DNA of 64,000 nt from Thalassospira lucentensis (lineage in GTDB: Bacteria; Pseudomonadota; Alphaproteobacteria; Rhodospirillales; Thalassospiraceae), in assembly GCF_001613805.1 (NCBI RefSeq), contig NZ_LPVY01000025.1:1-64000 (forward strand), in the 5' to 3' direction. The notes beneath the pieces are model-generated. The model had not been told where the DNA came from and ran no database searches. It worked only from the letters and a program-made list of their open reading frames with translations. Every line of letters starts with the position of its first letter. Within the stretch, counting starts at the first letter, position 1. The translations under genes were made by a program, and so were the position numbers. This document shows, in pieces, positions 45,261 to 54,761 of the stretch.

Positions 45261-47822
45261 TTAGCTGCGCGGTTTGAGGTTTTCCGGGTCATAAAGCGGC
45301 TTGTAGCCGATGCCGACGACCTCGACCGGGTAAATCTCGTCAAAATACGACACGGTCAGTTTGCGGCCTTCCTGGCAATAATCCCACGGCAGATAGGCCA
45401 AGGCGATGTTTTTGCCGATGCTGGGGCCAAATGCGATGGAGGTCGTGTAGGAGCGACGGCCCAGTTCATCAATCAGGGTTTTGCCGGTGTCCGGGTCCAT
45501 GACCGGCAGATTGCCGACCGGGTAGCGCGCCACCCCATTGGCATCAATGTTGTCGGTCATGACAAGGGTGCAGAGCATGGCCGGTTGGTGATCGCGTTCG
45601 CGATATTCGACATGCTTTGCCTTGCCGCGGAAATCGGCCTCTTTGACTTTTGGCCGGGCAAGGGCGGCTTCGATCAGGTTATATTGCGTATGAAGGTCGG
45701 CGTTTTGCAGGCGCAGTGATTTTTCCAGACGGCGCGAGTTGGCATAGGTTTCAACACCAACCGCCATCACGCCGATCCCGCGCAGCGCATCCCAGACGGC
45801 AAGACCGTCTTCGTAACGCATATGAAGTTCCCACCCCTGCTCGCCGACATAGGAAATGCGGAATGCGGTGACGGTTTTACCCGCGATGCTGATCTGGCGG
45901 ATGGCGGCAAACGGGAAGTTTTCGATATCGAGTTCATCGGGCGCTGCGACAACCTTTTTAAGGTTTTCACGCGCGTTCGGGCCCCAGATACCGATGGTGG
46001 TGAATTTTTCGGTGACGTCGGTGATGGTGACGTCCCAGCCCTTATCCTGTGCCATGCGGCGCATATAGATCAGGTCACGCGGACCGGCATCCGCGCCATT
46101 GACCAGACGGCAGCGATCCGCCATGCGGAAAACGGTGAAGTCGGCACGAACCATGCCCTCGTCATCAAGCATATGGGTATAGATACCCTTGCCGATATTG
46201 GCATCCCCACCGACTTTGGCGGCACAGAGCCATTCCATCAATTCGACATGATCCGGGCCTTCGATATCGGTCATGTGGAAGTGCGACAGGTTGATGATGC
46301 CGCAATCGTCACTCATGGCGAGCTGTTCGGCGTTGGAAACGCGCCAGAAATGGCGGGTGTCCCATTCGTTTTCACGCACCGGCACCCGGTCGGCGTATTT
46401 TTCAAGCAGGTGTTCGTTGGCGGCGTAACCGTGCGCACGTTCCCAGCCGCCCAGTTCCATGAAATAGCCGCCAAGTTCGACTTCGCGTTCATAGAAGGGG
46501 GAGCGGCGGATGCCACGGGCTTTTGAAAAAGGCTCGCGCGGGTGAACCGGCGGGTTATAGATCTTTTTCGCGGTTTCCCAGCACCGGTCGTAAATGTATT
46601 TCTCGTCGAGCTGGAATTCATTGAAGCGGGAAAAATCAATCGCATGGTGATCAACATGGGTGCGGCCATGGGTCATCCAGTCGGCAATCAGTTTGCCCAT
46701 GCCGGGCCCGTCCTTGATCCAGATGCCGACCGCATACCAAAGGCCGCGCAGCTTCTGGCTTTCGCCCATCGAAGGCCCGCCATCGGCCGAGGTTTGCAGA
46801 AGGCCGTTGAAGGAATGGCTTTCGTTAAAGCCAAGTTCGGTCAGGATCGGGGTCAGTTCCATGGCGCGTTCAAGCGGTTCGATCACGTCTTCGAGTTCAA
46901 GATCGCGCTGGGACGGGGACAGGCGTGCCTGATCCTTTTCAAGGATTTCGCGCGGATGGACCAGACGCGGGTTTTCTTCGTAGTAATAGCCCCATTCGAT
47001 CTGGCCGCCCTCGGTGCTTTTGGGATCGCCGGTATCGCGCATATAGGCGGAATTCCCCTGATCGCGCAGAAGCGGCATGCCGATTTCAACACCGGTGCCG
47101 GCAAATTCGTTATACGGCCCGAAGAAGGTCAGCGGGTGGTCAACCGGCATCACCGGCAGGTCTTCGCCGGCCATTTCGGCAATCAGGCGGCCCCAAAGCC
47201 CGGCACAGACGACCACATAATCGGCATGGATCGTACCGCGTTCGGTTTTAACCCCCGTGATGCGGCCATTTTCCGTGATCAGTTCAAGGGCGGAGGTGTT
47301 GGCAAAGATTTTGAGCTTGTCACTTGCCACACCCTGATCGATCAGCTTTCCGGCGACGGTTTGCGAACGCGGGATGACAAGGCCGGCATCCGGGTCCCAC
47401 ATGGCCCCCTGAATCTGATCTTCTTCAAGAAGGGGGAATTTTTCCTTGGCCTCGGACGCGCTGATGATTTTGACGTTGGTGCCAAACGCCTTGCCGGAAT
47501 CAACGCGGCGTTTGAGTTCGGCCATGCGGGCATCATCGCCGACGCGCGCAACCTCGATCCCGCCGATGCGCGCGTAATGGCCCATCTTTTCATAGAAATC
47601 GATGGAATACATCGTCGTCCAGCAGGACAGCAGATCGTGGCTTGTCGCAAAGCAGAAATCGGACGCATGCGCGGTCGAGCCGATATCGGTTGGGATGCCG
47701 GATTTGTCGATGCCGACAATATCGTCCCAGCCATTTTCGATCAGATGGTGCGATACCGATGCACCGACAATACCGCCGACGCCGACGATAACGACTTTTG
47801 CCCTGTTCGGAAATGCGGCCAT
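45261..47822 (-). CDS. Dimethylglycine/sarcosine dehydrogenase-like flavoprotein with GcvT domain
   Basis: An 853-residue protein. The N-terminal FAD oxidase domain (about 8-390) starts VVIVGVGGIVGASVSHHL, with IGSTAHAS placing His52 where mammalian dimethylglycine dehydrogenase binds FAD covalently. The C-terminal folate-binding GcvT and barrel domains (about 430-840) include ISYVGEQGWELHM. It should demethylate dimethylglycine (or sarcosine), passing electrons to the linked EtfAB and the methyl carbon to tetrahydrofolate. Substrate preference is inferred from the betaine context. Start has AAGGAAA upstream. Last gene of etfB-etfA-purU-dmgdh. Confidence 0.87.
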   Translation of the reverse strand: MAAFPNRAKVVIVGVGGIVGASVSHHLIENGWDDIVGIDKSGIPTDIGSTAHASDFCFATSHDLLSCWTTMYSIDFYEKMGHYARIGGIEVARVGDDARMAELKRRVDSGKAFGTNVKIISASEAKEKFPLLEEDQIQGAMWDPDAGLVIPRSQTVAGKLIDQGVASDKLKIFANTSALELITENGRITGVKTERGTIHADYVVVCAGLWGRLIAEMAGEDLPVMPVDHPLTFFGPYNEFAGTGVEIGMPLLRDQGNSAYMRDTGDPKSTEGGQIEWGYYYEENPRLVHPREILEKDQARLSPSQRDLELEDVIEPLERAMELTPILTELGFNESHSFNGLLQTSADGGPSMGESQKLRGLWYAVGIWIKDGPGMGKLIADWMTHGRTHVDHHAIDFSRFNEFQLDEKYIYDRCWETAKKIYNPPVHPREPFSKARGIRRSPFYEREVELGGYFMELGGWERAHGYAANEHLLEKYADRVPVRENEWDTRHFWRVSNAEQLAMSDDCGIINLSHFHMTDIEGPDHVELMEWLCAAKVGGDANIGKGIYTHMLDDEGMVRADFTVFRMADRCRLVNGADAGPRDLIYMRRMAQDKGWDVTITDVTEKFTTIGIWGPNARENLKKVVAAPDELDIENFPFAAIRQISIAGKTVTAFRISYVGEQGWELHMRYEDGLAVWDALRGIGVMAVGVETYANSRRLEKSLRLQNADLHTQYNLIEAALARPKVKEADFRGKAKHVEYRERDHQPAMLCTLVMTDNIDANGVARYPVGNLPVMDPDTGKTLIDELGRRSYTTSIAFGPSIGKNIALAYLPWDYCQEGRKLTVSYFDEIYPVEVVGIGYKPLYDPENLKPRS

Positions 47823-47900
47823 TTCTCTGTTTCCTTCTTATTGCGATGGTTATCATGTGTCGGCGGCGGCGGAATTTTGGCGGTATTACTGGGTGAAGAA

Positions 47901-48758
47901 TTATTGGGTGAAGACTACGGTGCGGTTTTTATTGAGCATCACGCGGCCTTCGAGGTGATATTTGACACCGCGGGCCAGAACGCGGGCTTCGATATCGCGC
48001 CCGGTGGCGACGAAATCATCGGCTGACATGGCGTGGCTGACGCGTTCGGTTTCCTGTTCGATGATCGGGCCTTCGTCGAGGTCCGGCGTGACATAGTGCG
48101 CGGTCGCCCCGATCAGTTTCACGCCGCGTTCATAGGCCTGATGATAGGGTTTGGCCCCCTTGAAGGACGGCAGGAACGAGTGGTGAATATTGATGATCAT
48201 GCCATAAAACTGGCTTGAAAGATCGTTGGTCAGGACCTGCATATAACGGGCAAGGACAACCAGTTCGGATTTGGTTTCCTTGATCAGATCGGCAAGTTTG
48301 GCTTCCTGTTCGATCTTGTTTTCCTTGTTCACCGGCCAGTAATGGAAGGGAATGCCTTCCTGATCGGCGATTTTGCGCGCATCTTCGTGGTTCGAGACGA
48401 TGGCCGCGACTTCGGCATCAAGCCAGCCGACCTTGATCTGATAAAGCAGATGCAGCATCGCGTGATCGAACTTGGAGACCATGATGATGATCTTGGGACG
48501 GCGGGAGAGATCATCGATCTTGAGCTTCATGTTGAAGCGGTCAACCGCCGGGTTCAGCATCAGTTCGATTTCGGCCTTGCTGACATTTTCCGGTGTGCTG
48601 GTGGCGATGCGCAAAAAGAACTGGTTGGTCTGACGGTCCCAGAACTGGTTGGATTCAATGATATTGGCACCGCGCGATGCCAGGGCAGAGGCGACGGTTG
48701 CGACAATGCCCGGCTGGTCGTCACAGGCGATACGCAGGGTATAGGAATGTTCGCTCAC
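47901..48758 (-). CDS. purU: Formyltetrahydrofolate deformylase
   Basis: A 285-residue enzyme that hydrolyses 10-formyl-tetrahydrofolate to formate and tetrahydrofolate. An N-terminal ACT domain (TLRIACDDQPGIVATVASAL) precedes the formyltransferase domain, with catalytic-site region NIHHSFLPSFKGAKPYHQA and GATAHYVTPDLDEGPIIEQ. Its place between etfA and the folate-using flavoprotein shows a role in recycling folate loaded with carbon from betaine demethylation. The interconverting FolD is not in the window. Confidence 0.93.
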   Translation of the reverse strand: MSEHSYTLRIACDDQPGIVATVASALASRGANIIESNQFWDRQTNQFFLRIATSTPENVSKAEIELMLNPAVDRFNMKLKIDDLSRRPKIIIMVSKFDHAMLHLLYQIKVGWLDAEVAAIVSNHEDARKIADQEGIPFHYWPVNKENKIEQEAKLADLIKETKSELVVLARYMQVLTNDLSSQFYGMIINIHHSFLPSFKGAKPYHQAYERGVKLIGATAHYVTPDLDEGPIIEQETERVSHAMSADDFVATGRDIEARVLARGVKYHLEGRVMLNKNRTVVFTQ

Positions 48759-48795
48759 TGGATGTGCTCCGTTTCAAAGGGATGTGACGTTCGTG

Positions 48796-49731
48796 TCAGA
48801 GCTGACGCTCCAGTTCGGGAAGAATGTCGAACAGATCACCCACAATGCCATAATCCGCGACCTGGAAGATCGGTGCATCTTCGTCGGTATTGATCGCAAC
48901 GATGATTTTGGAATCCTTCATGCCCGCAAGGTGCTGAATGGCGCCCGAAATGCCACATGCGATGTAAAGATCTGGGGCGACCACCTTGCCGGTCTGGCCG
49001 ACCTGCAAATCATTCGATGCATAACCGGCATCCACAGCGGCACGGGATGCGCCGATGGCAGCACCGAGTTTGTCGGCAACCGGTGTCATGACTTCCTGGA
49101 ACCTTTCGGCGGAACCAAGGGCGCGGCCGCCTGATACGATGATTTTCGCGGAACCGAGTTCCGGGCGATCATTTTTCGACAGGATGTTTTCAAGGAAGGT
49201 CGAAAGACCGGTTGCGTCCGATCCGGCGTCGAGGGTCTGGATCGGGGCCGGGGCATTATCGCCACTGGCGGCGGCAAAGCTTGTCGTGCGGATCGTGAGG
49301 ATTTTTGTCGCATCGGTCGTCTGTACGGTTTCAATCGCATTGCCGGCATAGATCGGGCGTTTGAAGGTATCGGGTGATACGACTTCAACCACGTCGGACA
49401 CCTGCATGACGTCAAGAAGGGCCGCCACGCGGGGCAGCACGTTTTTGCCCGTGGTGGTGGCTGGCGCGAGGATGGTGTCGTAATCGCCTGAAAGGTTGAC
49501 GATCAGGGCGGCGGTCGGTTCGGCAAGGCGGTTTTCAAGTGCGTCACCTTCGGCAAGCAGAACCTTGCGAATGCCTGAAAGTTTTGCCGCCGCATCGGCC
49601 ACGGAAGAAGCATTTTTTCCGGCGACCAGAATGTCGATATCGCCACCGATCAGGGATGCGGCGCTGAGTGCCTTGGCGGTCTGATCGGACAGGGATTGAT
49701 TGTCGTGTTCTGCAAAAAGAAGAATGGCCAT
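48796..49731 (-). CDS. etfA: Electron transfer flavoprotein alpha subunit
   Basis: A 311-residue FAD-binding subunit. The C-terminal FAD domain is typical: VSGGRALGS, GAAIGASRAAVDAGY, QVGQTGKVVAPDLYIACGISGAIQHLAGM and IVAINTDEDAPIF. It lies 17 nt after etfB and, in this operon, should accept electrons from the dimethylglycine dehydrogenase-like flavoprotein and pass them to the ETF-quinone oxidoreductase, which is not in the window. Confidence 0.94.
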   Translation of the reverse strand: MAILLFAEHDNQSLSDQTAKALSAASLIGGDIDILVAGKNASSVADAAAKLSGIRKVLLAEGDALENRLAEPTAALIVNLSGDYDTILAPATTTGKNVLPRVAALLDVMQVSDVVEVVSPDTFKRPIYAGNAIETVQTTDATKILTIRTTSFAAASGDNAPAPIQTLDAGSDATGLSTFLENILSKNDRPELGSAKIIVSGGRALGSAERFQEVMTPVADKLGAAIGASRAAVDAGYASNDLQVGQTGKVVAPDLYIACGISGAIQHLAGMKDSKIIVAINTDEDAPIFQVADYGIVGDLFDILPELERQL

Positions 49732-49748
49732 TTTTATCTCCGCCCGGT

Positions 49749-50498
49749 TTAGATGACGCCTGCTTCGGATTTGAGCTTTTCGATCAGATCGGTCACGCCA
49801 GCGACCTTGATGCCTGCCTTCCGCCCGGCGGGTTCTTCGACCTTGATCAGGCGCAGACGCGGGGAAACGGTAACGCCGAAATCATCGGGCGTTCTGGTTT
49901 CCAGCGGCTTTTTCTTGGCCTTCATGATGTTGGGAAGCGACGCATAGCGCGGTTCGTTCAGGCGAAGATCGGCAGTCACAATGGCGGGCAGGGTGACTTC
50001 GATCGCCTGAAGACCACCATCGACTTCGCGGGTGACCTTGGCGGTGGCATCACCGAGGTCAAGTTCGGAGGCAAAGGTTGCCTGCGACCAGCCGAGCAGG
50101 GCGGAAAGCATCTGACCGGTCTGATTGGCGTCATCGTCAATCGCCTGTTTGCCAAGGATGACGAGGTTTGGATTTTCGGCCGTGACAACGCCTTTGAGCA
50201 GTTTTGCGACAGATAGCGGTTCGATGGGGCCATCGACCGTGATCAGGATGGCGCGGTCAGCCCCCATGGCCAATGCCGTGCGCAGGGTTTCCTGCGCCTG
50301 TGCCGGGCCGATGGAAACGGCAACGACTTCGTCGGCCTTGCCGGCTTCTTTCAGGCGCACGGCTTCCTCGACGGCAATTTCGTCGAACGGGTTCATCGAC
50401 ATTTTGACATTGGCAAGATCAACACCAGTGCCGTCTGCCTTGACGCGGATTTTGACGTTGTAATCGACAACCCGCTTTACAGGTACGAGAACCTTCAT
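49749..50498 (-). CDS. etfB: Electron transfer flavoprotein beta subunit
   Basis: A 249-residue AMP-binding subunit. ATG at 50498 ([19 protein letters not shown]) is the usual family start and has AGGA upstream; the in-frame start at 50522 adds eight unlikely residues. [29 protein letters not shown] and [15 protein letters not shown] are hallmarks. First gene of the minus-strand operon, divergent from the GbdR-like regulator, so this 184-bp region probably carries a GbdR-controlled promoter. Confidence 0.94.
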   Translation of the reverse strand: MKVLVPVKRVVDYNVKIRVKADGTGVDLANVKMSMNPFDEIAVEEAVRLKEAGKADEVVAVSIGPAQAQETLRTALAMGADRAILITVDGPIEPLSVAKLLKGVVTAENPNLVILGKQAIDDDANQTGQMLSALLGWSQATFASELDLGDATAKVTREVDGGLQAIEVTLPAIVTADLRLNEPRYASLPNIMKAKKKPLETRTPDDFGVTVSPRLRLIKVEEPAGRKAGIKVAGVTDLIEKLKSEAGVI

Positions 50499-50682
50499 CT
50501 TCGTCCTTCCTGATAAAATCACGGTTTGGGGATTTCATCCTTTCGCCGCAAAAACGCATTATTGGTATTGTTGAAAAATAGCTTGGTGAATTTTTGCGCC
50601 GGAAAATAGAATGTTTGCGTCAAAGCGGGATTATCGCTACGACAAAGACAGCAACCTTGTCTGAATCGGAGGGTCTAGGGCC

Positions 50683-51756
50683 ATGTATTCCGGATCTCAG
50701 AACGCTAAAGCGGGGCGTCTTGCGAACGTCACTGGTGCGGGCAAATCGGGCCACGAAAAGCCGCGTCTTTCGGTCGGGTTCATTCTGGCGAAGCGGTTTA
50801 CGCTGTGTGCCTTTGCCAATTTTGTCGATGTGCTGCGGCTGGCGGCGGATGAAGGGGATCGCAGCCGACCGATCCTGTGCAACTGGACGGTTGTTTCCGA
50901 CACCATGGACCCGGTGCCATCAAGCAGCGGCATTATCGTTCAGCCCAAGGAACGGCTGGGCGACCCAAGGCGGTTCAATTATATCGTCGTGGTCGGCGGG
51001 CTTATGGAAGAAACGCCCAATCTGGGATCGGCCTATCACAAGTTTTTGCACGAGGCGGCGGAGGCCGGTATTCCGCTTGTCGGGATATGCACGGGCGCGT
51101 TCCTGTTGCACCGGGCGGGGTTGCTTGACGGGTATCGCTGTTGCGTTAGCTGGTTCCATCATTCCGATTTCATCGAACAGTTCGAAGGGCTTGATCCGGT
51201 TGCCGATCAGATTTTTGTCGTCGACCGGGATCGGCTGACCTGTTCGGGCGGGGTCAGTTCGGCGCATCTGGCGGCCTATCTGGTGGACAAGCATGTCGGG
51301 CGCGCACAGGCCAGCAAAAGCCTGCATATCATGATCATTGATGATGCGTTGCAGGCGGAAAAACCGCAGCCGGGTATTCCGCTTGACCTCAAGACGCAGG
51401 ACCCGATCGTGCAGCGGGCTTTGCTGATCATGCAGCAGAATATCGATACACCGATTTCGGTGCAGGAAATCGCGCGCCGGATGGGTAACAGCAAGCGACA
51501 GATTGAACGCCATTTCAGGCTGTCGCTTGATACATCGCCGCAAGTTGCGTTTCTGAATATCCGGCTTGATATGGCCCATCACCTGATGGAGAAAAGCCAG
51601 AAGTCGGTGGCACAGGTGGCGGTGGATTGCGGATTTTGTGATTCTTCGCATCTAAGCCGGATGTTCCGGCGCCGCTATGGCTGCACGCCACAGGAATTGC
51701 GTCGCCCGGTATCCGATCAAGTATCTGATGCGGTGTCGGTTCTGGAAGAGGCGTAA
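50683..51756 (+). CDS. gbdR: GlxA/AraC-family regulator, GbdR-like
   Basis: A 357-residue regulator. The N-terminal DJ-1/PfpI-like domain (about 28-210) includes VGICTGAFLLHRAGLLDG and GVSSAHLAAYLV. The C-terminal AraC domain (about 240-335) has two helix-turn-helix units, MGNSKRQIERHFRLSLDTSPQ and VAVDCGFCDSSHLSRMFRRRYGCTPQELRR. In Pseudomonas this architecture (GbdR) activates betaine and dimethylglycine catabolism. Here it sits amid the same genes, between the etf operon and the transporter, which supports the assignment. Confidence 0.88.
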   Translation: MYSGSQNAKAGRLANVTGAGKSGHEKPRLSVGFILAKRFTLCAFANFVDVLRLAADEGDRSRPILCNWTVVSDTMDPVPSSSGIIVQPKERLGDPRRFNYIVVVGGLMEETPNLGSAYHKFLHEAAEAGIPLVGICTGAFLLHRAGLLDGYRCCVSWFHHSDFIEQFEGLDPVADQIFVVDRDRLTCSGGVSSAHLAAYLVDKHVGRAQASKSLHIMIIDDALQAEKPQPGIPLDLKTQDPIVQRALLIMQQNIDTPISVQEIARRMGNSKRQIERHFRLSLDTSPQVAFLNIRLDMAHHLMEKSQKSVAQVAVDCGFCDSSHLSRMFRRRYGCTPQELRRPVSDQVSDAVSVLEEA

Positions 51757-51786
51757 CTTTCGCCTGCATGTTGAAGTTAACATGAA

Positions 51787-51825
51787 AACGCCGCCCGGAA
51801 GATGATCCCTCCGGGCGGCGTTTTT
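51787..51825. terminator. Bidirectional terminator between gbdR and the BCCT gene
   Basis: AACGCCGCCCGGA (51787-51799) pairs with TCCGGGCGGCGTT (51810-51822); TTTTT follows and AAAA precedes, so it works for both convergent genes. Confidence 0.9.
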
Positions 51826-51844
51826 CAGTGATCAAAGACCGTGA

Positions 51845-53473
51845 TCAGCGCGGTTCGCTGGCAAGTCCGCGCCAGATGGCAACGCACATCACAAGCAGAA
51901 CAATCGTAAACGGCAATCCTGTTGAAATCACCATCGATTGCAGTGATTTCAGACCGCCCGCCGAGAGCAGCAGGACGATTGCGACCAGACCTTCGAACAC
52001 GCACCAGAAGACGCGTTGCGGCATCGGGGCATCGACCTTGCCACCGGCTGCAATCGTATCAATGACCAGCGACCCGGAATCCGAGGACGTGACAAAGAAA
52101 ACAATCACAAGCACGATCCCGATGAAGGACGTGATTGATGCCAGCGGCAGTGCATCAAGCATGGTGAAGAGCTGCACCGGAAGGTCGGCTTCCTGAACGG
52201 CGGTATAGCCGTCACGAACGACCTGGCTGATGGCGGAGCCGCCAAAGATCGACATCCACAGGACGCAGACCAGTGACGGGATCAGCAGGACGCTGATGAT
52301 GAATTCACGCACGGTACGGCCACGGCTGACACGGGCGATGAACATGCCGACAAACGGTGACCAGGAAATCCACCATGCCCAGTAGAACGAGGTCCAGCCC
52401 TGCATGAAGTTGACATCGTCACGTCCGACCGGGCTTGAAAGTGCCGGAAGGTATTGAAGATACGCACCCAGGAAGTCAAAGACATCGGTCACCAGAAGCA
52501 GGGTCGGCCCCGCGACAAGCACGAACAGGAACAGCAGGAAGGCGATCCCCATATTGATTTCGGACAGCAGCTTCACCCCGGCTTCCAGGCCGCGAACGAC
52601 CGAGAACAGGGCGATGGAAGTGATGCCGACAATCAGGATCACCTGCCAGGTGGTGTCGATGGGCATTCCGAACAGCTTGTTAAAGCCGGAGTTTGCCTGA
52701 ACCGCACCAAGACCAAGCGAGGTGGCAAGACCGAAAAGGGTCGCAAAAACAGCAAGAATATCAATGATATGCCCCGGCCATCCCCAGACGCGTTCACCGA
52801 AGATCGGATAGAAGGCGGAACGGATGGTCAGCGGCAGACCCTTGTTATAGCTAAACAGGGCAAGGCTGAGTGCCACGATGGCATAAATCGCCCAAGGGTG
52901 AAGGGCCCAGTGGAAGATCGAGGCGGCCATACCCAGACGAATGGCTTCTTCCTGCGTGGCCGCCGCACCAAGGGGTGCCCAGTCGGTCCGAATGCCATCG
53001 GCCCCCACGGCAGTCCCGCCCAGAGAAGACGAGAAATGGCTTAGCGGTTCCGAGACCCCATAGAACATAAGCCCGATACCCATGCCAGCCGCAAACAGCA
53101 TGGAGAACCAGCTTAGATAGCTGAAATCAGGTGTTGCGTCCCGTCCGCCAAGCCGGACCTTGCCATAGGGGCTGACGACGACGACAAGGCAGAGGATTAC
53201 GAAAATGTCGGCCGCACCGATGAAGAACCAGTCGAAGCCCTGTGTGACTTCGGAGAACAGCAGGCTGAAAACAGAGTTCGCCTGATCTGGCATCAGCAGT
53301 GTGTAGGCAACGAACGCGATAACGGTCAGGGCGGAGACGGCAAAGACGGGGTTATGGATATCGAACCCGATGGGGCCCAGTTTGCCTTCGATATTGTCCT
53401 GACCAATATTGTAGTCTGTATCGATCTGGCCTTCTGGCGGCGTTTCTTCCGCCGCTGTTTTTACGTCACTCAT
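51845..53473 (-). CDS. BCCT-family betaine/choline/carnitine transporter
   Basis: A 542-residue secondary transporter with 12 TM helices. ATG at 53473 has AGGAGA upstream; a longer frame to 53575 adds non-conserved residues. The family signature is exact: WTSFYWAWWISWSPFVGMFIARVSRGRTVREF (with the Trp-rich substrate site), plus the Gly-rich AAGMGIGLMFYGVSEP. It imports trimethylammonium compounds, almost certainly glycine betaine here, either for catabolism or osmoprotection. It lies downstream of gbcB on the same strand, 154 nt apart. Confidence 0.92.
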   Translation of the reverse strand: MSDVKTAAEETPPEGQIDTDYNIGQDNIEGKLGPIGFDIHNPVFAVSALTVIAFVAYTLLMPDQANSVFSLLFSEVTQGFDWFFIGAADIFVILCLVVVVSPYGKVRLGGRDATPDFSYLSWFSMLFAAGMGIGLMFYGVSEPLSHFSSSLGGTAVGADGIRTDWAPLGAAATQEEAIRLGMAASIFHWALHPWAIYAIVALSLALFSYNKGLPLTIRSAFYPIFGERVWGWPGHIIDILAVFATLFGLATSLGLGAVQANSGFNKLFGMPIDTTWQVILIVGITSIALFSVVRGLEAGVKLLSEINMGIAFLLFLFVLVAGPTLLLVTDVFDFLGAYLQYLPALSSPVGRDDVNFMQGWTSFYWAWWISWSPFVGMFIARVSRGRTVREFIISVLLIPSLVCVLWMSIFGGSAISQVVRDGYTAVQEADLPVQLFTMLDALPLASITSFIGIVLVIVFFVTSSDSGSLVIDTIAAGGKVDAPMPQRVFWCVFEGLVAIVLLLSAGGLKSLQSMVISTGLPFTIVLLVMCVAIWRGLASEPR

Positions 53474-53627
53474 GAAGCATTCTCCTGTTATGAACCTGCG
53501 AAAAAATTCCGTCAGGAGAGATCCTTTTGCTGGACCCTTCTTGTGATTTTGAATCAAAGGTGCCACGCACGCCAAAAGGCGAGCTCGTTCAGAACTGTCT
53601 TAACGTGCGGGGCGTAAGGCAGAGGTC

Positions 53628-54761
53628 TTAGAGTTCGACCTCGATGTCCGACAAAGGTGTCGAACAACAAATCAGGACTTTTCCCTGATCTATTTCGCGC
53701 TGGCGGATGCCGCCACCGTGTTGCATATCGACTTCACCGGAAATCAGTTTTGACTTGCAGGTGCCACAGATGCCGCGCTGGCAGGAGGACATTGGCAATA
53801 TCCCCGCCTCGCGGGCTGCTGACAGCACCGTCATGCCCGGACCACATTCGACAACATGGCCGGTTTTGGTGAAGCTCACCCGGAAAGTCTGGCCGCTTAT
53901 TTCCGGGGCCGCGACAGGCTCTTCAAAGGTTCCGGCGGTTTCCGCACCGAAGTCGAAGCTTTCCTCGTAATATTTCTCCATGTCGAAACCGGTATCGCGC
54001 AGCATGTTGCGGACACCTTCCATGAAGGGGGCAGGACCGCAGCAGAACACCTTGCGGTCCTTGAAATCGGGCAGCATGAGCGACAGCATCTGAATGTTGA
54101 AGCGGCCGGTATAGCCGCTCCAGCTATGATGGGCGGCGGCCGTACTGCAGGTGAAGGCAAGTTTCAGGCCCGGGTTCTGGGCCGCGAGAAGCGAGAGTTC
54201 ATCGCGGAAAATGATGTCGGCCGGTGTGCGTGCGGCGTGGATGAAACACAGGTCCGACGGTTCGGACAGATCGCAGGCGGTGCGGGTCATCGACATCATC
54301 GGGGTGATACCGCTGCCAGCGGAAATGAACAGAAGCTTTTCCTCGCCGGTGGCGTCGGTGGTGAATTCACCGAACGGGCCGGAAACATTCACCTCCTTGC
54401 CCGGCAGCATATAATCATGCAGCCAGTTCGAACCGGGGCCGCCCGGTACGCGTTTGACCGTGATTTCGATCCGGTAGGGGCGGGCGGCCGATCCCGAAAT
54501 CGTGTAACTGCGCGTGACCATGCCTTCGACGGGCAGTTCAAACGTCATGTACTGGCCCGGATAGAAGCGAAACGCGCGCGGTTCGCGGGCCGAAAAGACG
54601 AATGTCTTTACGTCATGGGTTTCCTGCCGCACCTGCCGACAGACCAGAACGTCATCCTGTTCCGGGTCCCAAAGCGGGATGCGGGTGGCCTCGGTAAAGT
54701 TTTCGTCGTCGCCGGACGGGGCGGCTTGGCCGGTGGCCGGTGGATTGGTCTGCGTCATCAT
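53628..54761 (-). CDS. gbcB: Glycine betaine demethylase reductase subunit
   Basis: A 377-residue flavodoxin-reductase-type protein with a C-terminal plant-type ferredoxin. The FAD domain has RAFRFYPGQYMTFEL and TRSYTISGSA (RxYS type). The NAD domain has FISAGSGITPMMSM and FCCGPAPFMEGV. The 2Fe-2S cysteines lie in SCQRGICGTCKSKL plus a distal CC. It delivers electrons from NADH to GbcA. Start overlaps the gbcA stop (ATGATGA); Met1 or Met2 could be used. Confidence 0.92.
   Translation of the reverse strand: MMTQTNPPATGQAAPSGDDENFTEATRIPLWDPEQDDVLVCRQVRQETHDVKTFVFSAREPRAFRFYPGQYMTFELPVEGMVTRSYTISGSAARPYRIEITVKRVPGGPGSNWLHDYMLPGKEVNVSGPFGEFTTDATGEEKLLFISAGSGITPMMSMTRTACDLSEPSDLCFIHAARTPADIIFRDELSLLAAQNPGLKLAFTCSTAAAHHSWSGYTGRFNIQMLSLMLPDFKDRKVFCCGPAPFMEGVRNMLRDTGFDMEKYYEESFDFGAETAGTFEEPVAAPEISGQTFRVSFTKTGHVVECGPGMTVLSAAREAGILPMSSCQRGICGTCKSKLISGEVDMQHGGGIRQREIDQGKVLICCSTPLSDIEVEL

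Noticed and set aside
43961-45343. 460-codon antisense frame over fdhA
   Set aside because: Shadow of a GC-rich gene; the plus strand has the full zinc-dehydrogenase signature.
46542-48026. 494-codon antisense frame over the flavoprotein gene
   Set aside because: No family motifs; opposite strand encodes a complete FAD/GcvT protein.
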